31,451 bases of DNA, taken from the NCBI GenBank assembly GCA_037381085.1, contig JARRRD010000036.1, positions 1-31,451 on the forward strand, given 5' to 3'. The notes beneath the pieces were generated by a model. The model saw nothing but the letters and a program-made list of their open reading frames with translations, was not told the DNA's origin and made no database searches. Made by a program: the position numbers and the translations under genes. Positions 23,438 through 29,593 of the stretch are shown in pieces; positions within the stretch are counted from its first letter, which is position 1; the number at the start of each line of letters is the position of its first letter. Origin of the DNA: JARRRD01 sp037381085. GTDB lineage: Bacteria > Nitrospirota > Thermodesulfovibrionia > Thermodesulfovibrionales > UBA6898.

Positions 23438-23698
23438 ATGGCACATAAAAAAGGAGTTGGAAGTTCGAGGAACGGCCGGGACAGTAACGCCCAGCGCCTC
23501 GGTATAAAAAGATTCGGTGGAGAGACGGTGAAAGCCGGCAACATACTTGTCCGTCAGAGGGGCACCAAGTTCCATCCGGGCAACAATGTTGGAAAAGGGT
23601 CGGACGACACGCTTTTTGCTCTTGTCGACGGCGTCGTAAGTTTTGAGAGGAAAGACAGGGAAAGATTGAAGATAAGCGTATATCCTGCCTCTCAATAA
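23438..23698 (+). CDS. rpmA: 50S ribosomal protein L27
   Basis: An 86-residue protein whose N-terminal tail reaches the peptidyl transferase centre. MAHKKGVGSSRNGRDSNAQRLGIKRFGGE is diagnostic. The Met is followed by Ala with no cleavable N-terminal extension of the Firmicutes type. It begins 1 nt after the rplU stop. Confidence 0.98.
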   Translation: MAHKKGVGSSRNGRDSNAQRLGIKRFGGETVKAGNILVRQRGTKFHPGNNVGKGSDDTLFALVDGVVSFERKDRERLKISVYPASQ

Positions 23699-23726
23699 CG
23701 GGAAAAACAACTATAAGGGAAATATG

Positions 23727-23752
23727 AAGGCAGATTGCGGTCTGCCTTTTTT
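23727..23752 (+). terminator. Rho-independent terminator after rpmA
   Basis: AAGGCAGA-TTGCGG-TCTGCCTT is a perfect 8-bp stem followed directly by further T residues. It closes the rplU-rpmA transcript, so obgE probably has its own promoter. Confidence 0.92.
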
Positions 23753-23958
23753 ATTGGGAGGAAGGTCTGCCGTGAAAAATTGTAAGATATATCACTGCGC
23801 AGACACTGACACACAGAGAGATTCTTGCGTGAGGTGCTCTTTTATTTTTTAGTTGTCACTCCGTGCCTCCGTGTCTCTGTGGTGAGATTCTTCTTTCCGG
23901 CTTTGTCGAATCAGGATCATCAGTTGTTTGTGACTTCTATTTAAACCATGAGGAACAC
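23753..23958. repeat. rpmA-obgE spacer holding an ACACAGAGA...TCTCTGTGGTG inverted repeat
   Basis: CACACAGAGA (from 23810) and TCTCTGTGGTG (23874-23884) are inverted with a one-base difference across about 54 nt. The right half (CTCCGTGCCTCCGTGTCTCTGTGG) is internally repetitive and resembles dispersed intergenic sequences met in other genomes. GAGATTCTT also occurs directly repeated near both arms. No clear obgE promoter was found. Confidence 0.45.
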
Positions 23959-25005
23959 ATGAGGTTTGTCGATTACGCAAAAGTCTACGTTAAGGCCGGG
24001 GACGGCGGACGGGGCTGTGTCAGCTTCCGGAGGGAGAAGTATGTTCCGAGGGGCGGGCCTGACGGCGGCGACGGCGGGCGTGGCGGCCATGTTGTGTTCA
24101 GGGCGACCAGAGAGTTGAACACCCTTCTCGATCTCAGGTACAGGAGGGAATATCATGCCCAGAGGGGACAGCACGGCATGGGCAAGAAGATGCACGGCCG
24201 CGACGGCAAGGACCTCCTGATTCCCGTACCGGTGGGAACGGTAGTCAAAGATGAATATACCGGCGAGACACTGTATGACCTCGACGCCGAGGGTATGGAG
24301 GCCGTTGTGGCCAGGGGTGGAAGGGGCGGCCTGGGCAATTCACACTTCGCCACCCCCACGCGCCAGGTCCCAAGATATGCCCAGCCCGGGGAGGAAGGCG
24401 AAGAGAGGTCCCTTGTGATAGAACTGAAGCTCCTTGCCGATGTGGGCCTGATAGGATTGCCGAATGCCGGCAAGTCAACGCTGATTTCGGTCATCTCCTC
24501 CGCAAGACCGAAGGTCGCCGATTATCCCTTCACGACGCTCGTCCCGAACCTCGGGGTCGTCAAGTTCGAAGACTACCGGAGTTTCGTGGTGGCGGATATT
24601 CCAGGCCTCATAGAAGGGGCCCACAGGGGCGTGGGCCTGGGATTCCAGTTCCTGCGACATGTTGAACGCACTTCCATACTCCTTCATCTGGTCGATGTAT
24701 CTGAGATGGGGGAGGGGGGACCTGTCGAGAACATGAAGAAGATTAACAGGGAACTCGAACTCTACAGTCCGGAACTGGTTCAAAAACCCCAGGTGGTGGT
24801 AGGCTCGAAGACCGATGTGAAGGGGGAGGGCAAAAGATTGAAAGACCTTGCGGACTACTGCCGGAAAAAGTCTCTCATGTTTTTCGCGGTTTCGGCCGTC
24901 ACCGGGAAAGGTACAAAGGAGCTTTTATCCTACCTTGCCGCTGGGATGGAGAAACAGAAGGACGCGGCAGGGAGTGGCGGTGACAGCTCCGCCGGAACGT
25001 TGTAG
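23959..25005 (+). CDS. obgE: GTPase ObgE/CgtA
   Basis: Obg is an essential GTPase that acts in 50S assembly and stress signalling. The 348 residues comprise the glycine-rich Obg fold (1 to about 157, with GDGGRGCVSFRREKYVPRGGPDGGDGGRGG) and the G domain (G1 GLPNAGKST 166-174, G3 DIPG 213-216, G4 as SKTD instead of NKxD). The C-terminal OCT domain of longer Obg proteins is absent, as in many Gram-negatives. The ATG with AGGA five bases upstream gives the normal N-terminus MRFVDYAKVYVKAG; upstream in-frame codons look noncoding. It lies downstream of rplU-rpmA in the classic order. Confidence 0.97.
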   Translation: MRFVDYAKVYVKAGDGGRGCVSFRREKYVPRGGPDGGDGGRGGHVVFRATRELNTLLDLRYRREYHAQRGQHGMGKKMHGRDGKDLLIPVPVGTVVKDEYTGETLYDLDAEGMEAVVARGGRGGLGNSHFATPTRQVPRYAQPGEEGEERSLVIELKLLADVGLIGLPNAGKSTLISVISSARPKVADYPFTTLVPNLGVVKFEDYRSFVVADIPGLIEGAHRGVGLGFQFLRHVERTSILLHLVDVSEMGEGGPVENMKKINRELELYSPELVQKPQVVVGSKTDVKGEGKRLKDLADYCRKKSLMFFAVSAVTGKGTKELLSYLAAGMEKQKDAAGSGGDSSAGTL

Positions 25006-25163
25006 AACAGTCTGGAAGGAACACCGAAAAAGACTTGTGACGGCGTGTGGACATTTTAGTGCAGCTGCAAGGTTTGCTCAGCCTCAACCTTGACCGGGGA
25101 GCCGGACGGTATTCCGGCTACTTTTGAGTATTTTGCATGGCGGTGTTTTATTATAAATAAAGA
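25006..25163. other. obgE downstream region with hairpins and a shared 32-nt segment
   Basis: It contains CAAGGTT...AACCTTG (25068-25092) and AGCCGGA-CGGTAT-TCCGGCT (25100-25119). The second is a perfect 7-bp stem followed by ACTTTTG and is the likeliest obgE terminator, though the T-run is weak. The stretch 25014-25045 shares 27 of 32 bases with 15523-15554. Confidence 0.5.
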
Positions 25164-26411
25164 ATGAAAGTCCTTGTCGTTAACTCAAATACCTACAAAT
25201 TTCCGCCTGTGCCCCCAATAGGGCTTGAACATATTGCGGCGAGCATGGAAATTGGCGGACATGAGGCGAGGATCGTCGATCTCTGTTTTTCTGCATCACC
25301 GGAGCGTGACCTTGACAGGGCGATAGACGAATTTCAACCTGACGCGGTGGGCGTGACGGTCAGAAATATCGACACGGCCCTTTATCAGGACAATGAATTC
25401 TTTCTCGACGACGTGAAGGGACTTATCTGGCATGTGAAGAAGAAGTATGGTCTCAGGGTAATCATAGGTGGTAGCGGCGTATCGGCCGATCCCGAAGGAG
25501 TCCTTGAATATCTGGAGGCCGATTATGCGCTCGCTGGACCGGGAGAGGACGGGATCAACGACTTGCTGGAGCGGCTTCAGCGTGCCGGAGACATGCCGGG
25601 AATCCATCGCAGGGCATATCGATACGATATTTGCTGTCCGAGACGCAGTGCGGGAGTGGATTACACGAGGTACCATGATGGGGGCGGGATAGCGGGCTTC
25701 CAGACGCACAAGGGGTGCGGCTCTTTATGCGTATATTGTCTCGAGGCGAATACAAACGTGTCCTTCAGGAGCATCCCCGAAGTCATTGAGGAGATCAGAG
25801 GGTTCAGTTCCGCCGGGTTCAGGCTCTTTCATCTCTGCGACTCCGAATTCAACGAAGATAGGGATTATTGCATCGATTTCCTGAGCACGCTGAAAGGGGC
25901 GCAGCTTGACATAGAGTGGGCAGTATACATGAAGCCCGCCAATTACAACAAGAAAATGTTCAGGCTGATGAAGGAGACAGGGGTATCGCTCATCACGCTC
26001 ACGGTAGATTCCTGGAAGAAGTGTTCTCTCTATTATTCCGATATTGAAAAGATCATTTTTATCGCGAAGTCCTGCGGTTTGAAAATAGTCGTCGATTTTC
26101 TCGGCGGGTTTCCTTATGAGGATGAAGAGACACTGGTATGGTACCTTGATCTCTTCAGAAGACTTCAGCCCGACAGCGTCAATGTCAATACCTATATCAG
26201 GCTCTACCGTAAGCTGCAGATAGCGAAAATCATAATGAATGATCCGCAGTTGAAGAAGAACCTCCTGGGTGACACCGGAGATGAAAGGCTCATCAGGCCC
26301 GTTTTTTACAATCACGTTGATCCTGCGCGACTGCGGGAACTTACCGGGGATGACAGGCTTTTCAGGATCGAGGGGACCGGCAAAGGGGTAAACTACACCC
26401 GGACAGAATAA
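25164..26411 (+). CDS. B12-binding-domain radical SAM protein, function unknown
   Basis: A 415-residue protein. Residues 1 to about 140 form the Rossmann-like cobalamin-binding domain (MKVLVVNSN...PPIGLEHIAASMEIGGHEARIVDL; VIIGGSGVSADPEGVLEYLEADYALAGPGED), without the DxHxxG base-off motif, as is usual in this class. The radical SAM core has C185-x3-C189-x2-C192 (KGCGSLCVYC), which should bind the [4Fe-4S] cluster, and later barrel strands such as KIVVDFLGGFPYEDEET. Family members perform radical methylations or ring contractions in lipid, antibiotic and cofactor synthesis. No neighbour suggests a substrate. The ribosome binding site before the ATG is weak. Confidence 0.88.
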   Translation: MKVLVVNSNTYKFPPVPPIGLEHIAASMEIGGHEARIVDLCFSASPERDLDRAIDEFQPDAVGVTVRNIDTALYQDNEFFLDDVKGLIWHVKKKYGLRVIIGGSGVSADPEGVLEYLEADYALAGPGEDGINDLLERLQRAGDMPGIHRRAYRYDICCPRRSAGVDYTRYHDGGGIAGFQTHKGCGSLCVYCLEANTNVSFRSIPEVIEEIRGFSSAGFRLFHLCDSEFNEDRDYCIDFLSTLKGAQLDIEWAVYMKPANYNKKMFRLMKETGVSLITLTVDSWKKCSLYYSDIEKIIFIAKSCGLKIVVDFLGGFPYEDEETLVWYLDLFRRLQPDSVNVNTYIRLYRKLQIAKIIMNDPQLKKNLLGDTGDERLIRPVFYNHVDPARLRELTGDDRLFRIEGTGKGVNYTRTE

Positions 26412-26442
26412 GACCTTTCGGCGAGGAAGAGTGCGGTGTGTA

Positions 26443-27015
26443 TTATGATTCCCTGAGCTTTTCCTCTTCTTCCTGCAGGGTCTTGCACTCTATGCACATC
26501 GTAGTAACGGGTCGCGCTTCAAGCCTCTTGATATCGATCTCCTCGCCGCAGTCATCGCAGATACCGAAACTGCCGCTGTCAATGCGCTCGATGGCCTCGT
26601 CGATCTTCTTCAGAAGTCGCTGTTCGCGTCCCCTGAGCCTGAGCATGAAGCTTCTGTCGGTCTCGGCAGTGGCCTGGTCACCCAGATCGGGGAAGATCAT
26701 CTGGCCCGGCAGCTCGTTGAGCGCCAACTCGGCCTCGTTCAGTAAAGATTCCCTCTGTTCCAGGAGTTTCAACTTTATCTTCTGGATATTTTTTTCTCTT
26801 GGAGAAAGGCCGGTTTTCCTGTTGCCCGACGTCTTCACTTTAACCTTTTTTGTCGTCTCCCCTTTGCGTGTCGGGGAAACGGCCGTCTTTTTCTGTGATC
26901 CCGCGGAAGATGCGCTCTTCGCGGCTTTCCTGGACATACCCCGTTTCGCAGTCGAAGATTTCAGCGTTGTCGATTTCGTCTTCTTAGTGATCCCTGTGGA
27001 CTTTGTGCTTGCCAT
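26443..27015 (-). CDS. DksA/TraR-type zinc-finger protein with a long Lys/Ser/Thr-rich N-terminal tail
   Basis: The 190-residue protein has two parts. Residues 1 to about 75 are strongly basic and low-complexity (MASTKSTGITKKTKSTTLKSS..., KRGMSRKAAKSASS), resembling the tail of histone H1-like proteins. Residues 76-190 are a DksA/TraR module: a coiled-coil arm (LEQRESLLNEAELAL...), then GSFGICDDCGEEIDIKRLEARPVTTMCIEC with zinc ligands C153, C156, C174 and C177. DksA-like proteins enter the RNA polymerase secondary channel and modulate transcription with ppGpp. The basic tail may add DNA or RNA binding. AGAGGAG six bases before the ATG is a good ribosome binding site and fixes this start. Confidence 0.9.
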   Translation of the reverse strand: MASTKSTGITKKTKSTTLKSSTAKRGMSRKAAKSASSAGSQKKTAVSPTRKGETTKKVKVKTSGNRKTGLSPREKNIQKIKLKLLEQRESLLNEAELALNELPGQMIFPDLGDQATAETDRSFMLRLRGREQRLLKKIDEAIERIDSGSFGICDDCGEEIDIKRLEARPVTTMCIECKTLQEEEEKLRES

Positions 27016-27411
27016 TCCCGCTCCTCTTTTTGAATTTAATTAGCTTATCAGAGCATGTGATTGTTAGTCAAGATCGGTGCCGAGCGAGCGAAACGACCGC
27101 ATAACTGCCGGATACGTAGCGAATAATCGGGATGGGGCGGGGGCTGAAGAACAGGAAGGGAAGCCGAAGAGGTAACCCGGGAAGGAATGCTGCAAGTCGA
27201 TTGCAGAATGAACATCAGAGCGTATTCTCTTCTTAATCCGTTATTTGACAGACTGTCGGTTATGTGATATCCGATAAGTAGGAAGGGGAACAGCACCGCA
27301 AGGCGAAATCCAGGACGGGAAAAAGTACTCCAACAGATGGCTTGGTAAGAAGCTTGCTCTTGTGATACTGTCCGTCTTGTTGTTACAGCAGCCTTTGAGC
27401 CGTGGTGGGCC
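27016..27411. other. 396-nt divergent intergenic region before the PaaK-like gene
   Basis: Besides the DksA-side promoter, the region holds a perfect -35 box TTGACA (27245-27250) with TATCCG 17 nt later, a weak promoter candidate for the PaaK-like gene. It also has a small hairpin CTGCAA-GTCGA-TTGCAG (27190-27206). No coding sequence or RNA gene was recognised. Confidence 0.4.
27042..27071 (-). promoter_or_regulatory. Possible sigma-70-type promoter of the DksA-like gene
   Basis: On the minus strand TTGACT (27066-27071) is followed after 18 nt by TAAGCT (27042-27047), about 27 nt from the start codon. The -35 is good, the -10 only moderate. Confidence 0.4.
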
Positions 27412-28827
27412 ATGTCGACGCGACTTGTGTATAATGTGAAGCGATTTCAGGACGTTGTGCGGGCCCTCTTCATCAGGGGAAGGCTCAACGCCCGGGACCG
27501 ATGGACCCGACGGGAGCTGTCCGGGTATCAACATCGGCAGCTGTCGTCTTTAGTGAGCCACGCGGTCGGCCATTCCAGGTTTTATCGTGAGTTGTACTCT
27601 CGAATGGACAGAAGTCGCGAAGTTGTTCTTGATGACCTTCCGATCACTAATAAAGCGATGATGATGGAGAATTTCGACCGGTTTGTAACGGACCCCCGCC
27701 TGAAGCTCGCCGACCTTCAGACTCACATCCGCCAGATAACGCGTGATGAGTATTACTTTGGAGAATATCGGGTTTTTACCACAAGCGGGAGTTCCGGACA
27801 GAAAGGCGTTTTTGTCTCCAACAGAAGGGAATGGAGCACCGCCCTTGCCGGTTATTTCAGATGTGCCGAATTCATGGGCCTGTATCTGCGGTTTCCAAAT
27901 CGGTGGAGAGTCGCCACCGTCGGCGGCGACTCTCCAATACATGTCACTTACCGGATGGTCGTCAGCAGCGATATCGGCATAAACAGAAACCTGCGGCTTC
28001 AGGCCACATCCGACATCCGGGACCTTGTTCGCTCTTTAAATGTCTTCCGGCCGGACGTCCTGGTGGCCTACTCATCCATGGCAGCACTCCTTGCACTGGA
28101 GCAGCTTGAAGGACGTTTGAACATCCGCCCGCAAGTGGTCTCGACCATGGCCGAGGTGCGCACCGGGGACATGTCGCGGAAGATCGGGGAGGCCTGGGGC
28201 GTCATCCCCTTCGACAACTACGGTATGACCGAGGCCGGGATAGTATTCGGAAGTGATTGTCCGTTACATCGAGGCATACATATTTTCGAAGACCTCCTTA
28301 TTGTGGAGGTTGTTGACGAGGATAACAGAGCGGTTCCTGACGGGTCGCCCGGACAGAAGTTGTTGATCACTAATCTTTTCAACCATAGTCAGCCCCTGAT
28401 CCGTTATGAGGTTTCGGATATGATCACGATCTCGACGGAGTCGTGCCCCTGTGGCCGGCCGCTTCGTCTTATTTCCAGGATGGAAGGCAGAAGTGACGAC
28501 ATCATCTATCTCAAGAGTCCGGACGGCCCGGACGTTCCGGTCCATCCTATTCACTTTCACACCGCACTGGGAGCGTTCCCCGAGATTAAGGAGTACCGGA
28601 TCGTTCAGGAAACCGACGGGATTCATGTTGACGTTGTCCTTCGGGACTGGTCACTCGAGGAAAAGATAGGTGGCCAACTGAGAGATAAACTCAGGGGTAA
28701 TATCGAGTCGTGCGGGGCATCACGTCCAGGTATCTACGTCAGAATCGTCGAAAGGCTGGATCGCGATCCCCGGCTATTGGGGAAGCTTAAGCTTGTAAAG
28801 TCAAACGTCAAGAGGCAGGATCGTTGA
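27412..28827 (+). CDS. PaaK-like phenylacetate-CoA ligase / coenzyme F390 synthetase family adenylate-forming enzyme
   Basis: A 471-residue member of the ANL adenylating superfamily, PaaK/CapK branch. The AMP-binding P-loop is TTSGSSGQKGVF (about 123-134), the adenine/acyl motif is FDNYGMTEAG, and the later signatures are LIRYEVSDM and GRSDDII. Such enzymes activate a carboxylate with ATP, then pass it to CoA or another acceptor. The CPCGRPL cysteine pair is also typical of this branch. The substrate cannot be deduced: paaK homologues serve aromatic acid degradation as well as polysaccharide or lipid tailoring. It stands alone, flanked by divergent and convergent genes. The ribosome binding site GGTGGG is close to the ATG. 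Confidence 0.87.
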   Translation: MSTRLVYNVKRFQDVVRALFIRGRLNARDRWTRRELSGYQHRQLSSLVSHAVGHSRFYRELYSRMDRSREVVLDDLPITNKAMMMENFDRFVTDPRLKLADLQTHIRQITRDEYYFGEYRVFTTSGSSGQKGVFVSNRREWSTALAGYFRCAEFMGLYLRFPNRWRVATVGGDSPIHVTYRMVVSSDIGINRNLRLQATSDIRDLVRSLNVFRPDVLVAYSSMAALLALEQLEGRLNIRPQVVSTMAEVRTGDMSRKIGEAWGVIPFDNYGMTEAGIVFGSDCPLHRGIHIFEDLLIVEVVDEDNRAVPDGSPGQKLLITNLFNHSQPLIRYEVSDMITISTESCPCGRPLRLISRMEGRSDDIIYLKSPDGPDVPVHPIHFHTALGAFPEIKEYRIVQETDGIHVDVVLRDWSLEEKIGGQLRDKLRGNIESCGASRPGIYVRIVERLDRDPRLLGKLKLVKSNVKRQDR

Positions 28828-28837
28828 TGATCTGAAA

Positions 28838-28856
28838 CCCGGTGGAACGGGCTTTT
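28838..28856 (+). terminator. Weak terminator candidate after the PaaK-like gene
   Basis: CCCG (28838-28841), a 6-nt loop, CGGG (28848-28851), C, then TTTT (28853-28856), starting 11 nt after the stop. The stem is only 4 bp, so function is uncertain. Confidence 0.35.
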
Positions 28857-28868
28857 GTCTGTTCTTTC

Positions 28869-28936
28869 CGCCATGCCGGCAGGCGGGCATCCGTTTCGGA
28901 GCTTTTAGTATCCCGGATTCCGGCTTGATCCCGGAA
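28869..28936. repeat. Palindromic intergenic repeat pair (REP-like)
   Basis: The unit CATGCCGGCAGGCGGGCAT (around 28872-28890) is an imperfect hairpin of a kind that recurs between genes in many genomes. It is followed by TTCCGG-CTTGATC-CCGGAA (28918-28936), a perfect 6-bp stem, with TCCCGGA directly repeated on both sides. The pair sits between convergent genes and may double as a transcription end. Confidence 0.55.
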
Positions 28937-28966
28937 GCCTTGGGGATGTGCTATTTCCCGCCAGTT

Positions 28967-29338
28967 TCAGATGTCCCTTTTCCCGTCTTCGGTGCGGGAC
29001 TCCAGGTCGGGCTTCCAGTGATAGCCAAGCAGGAAGAATCCAAAGGCGATAAAGACTGTAATGCAGATTATCGTGAATGCCAGCGATTTGCCACGCCATA
29101 AGCCGTCAAACCACCGCATGAATTCATCCATAACGACATTTGCCTTTCCGCCGTACACTTGAAGGTCATGTCTGTAAATCTTGGAGTCCCCCGGTCTGAC
29201 AGTATAAATGTCCCTGCCAGCTTCTTCATACCCGGATCCGCCGCCCGCTTCGTTCCGGGCGGTAAAAGAGATCAATGCCGAACTCCCCAGGCCTGTCAGC
29301 AGGATAATCGCGGCAACAAGGTAAAGGCGTGTTTTCAT
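28967..29338 (-). CDS. Small two-helix membrane protein of unknown function
   Basis: A 123-residue protein from the ATG at 29338 (MKTRLYL...). An N-terminal hydrophobic helix (LYLVAAIILLTGLGSSALI), a periplasmic-side stretch of about 60 residues with PGDSKIYRHDLQVYGGKANVVMDEFMRWFDGLWRGKS, and a second helix (LAFTIICITVFIAFGFFLLGYHW) ending in a charged tail. The middle segment looks conserved rather than random, so it is probably a real gene, but I cannot name a family. A longer form from TTG at 29353 is possible. No clear ribosome binding site was seen. Confidence 0.65.
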   Translation of the reverse strand: MKTRLYLVAAIILLTGLGSSALISFTARNEAGGGSGYEEAGRDIYTVRPGDSKIYRHDLQVYGGKANVVMDEFMRWFDGLWRGKSLAFTIICITVFIAFGFFLLGYHWKPDLESRTEDGKRDI

Positions 29339-29419
29339 ATGTGCCGTTTGCAAATTCGTGGTGTGTTTCTTATTCCCTCTAATTATCGATTATCAACCGG
29401 CATCCGGAAAAATAGCAAG

Positions 29420-29531
29420 GAGTCATTTGCAATTCCGGGGGAATAGAATCCATGACGGGACCGATGCTAAGCAAGATTCCAGGCAGGCCGGAATAACAAA
29501 AAATGCGCATCTCAGCGCCGGAAAATGACTC
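29420..29531. repeat. 112-bp MITE/REP-like element with terminal inverted repeats
   Basis: The left end GAGTCATTTGCAATTCCGG (29420-29438) and the right end CCGGAAAATGACTC (29518-29531) are inverted copies differing by a 5-nt insertion (GCAAT). Inside, ATTCC...GGAAT palindromic pieces and GGAATAGAATCC resemble dispersed intergenic repeat families. It lies between the small membrane gene and the aconitase gene. No transposase is present. Confidence 0.55.
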
Positions 29532-29593
29532 GTTAGATTATCCTCTCTCTCTAGCGACCCGTCTCTTTCCCTGATATACTTTGTCCAGTGGGA

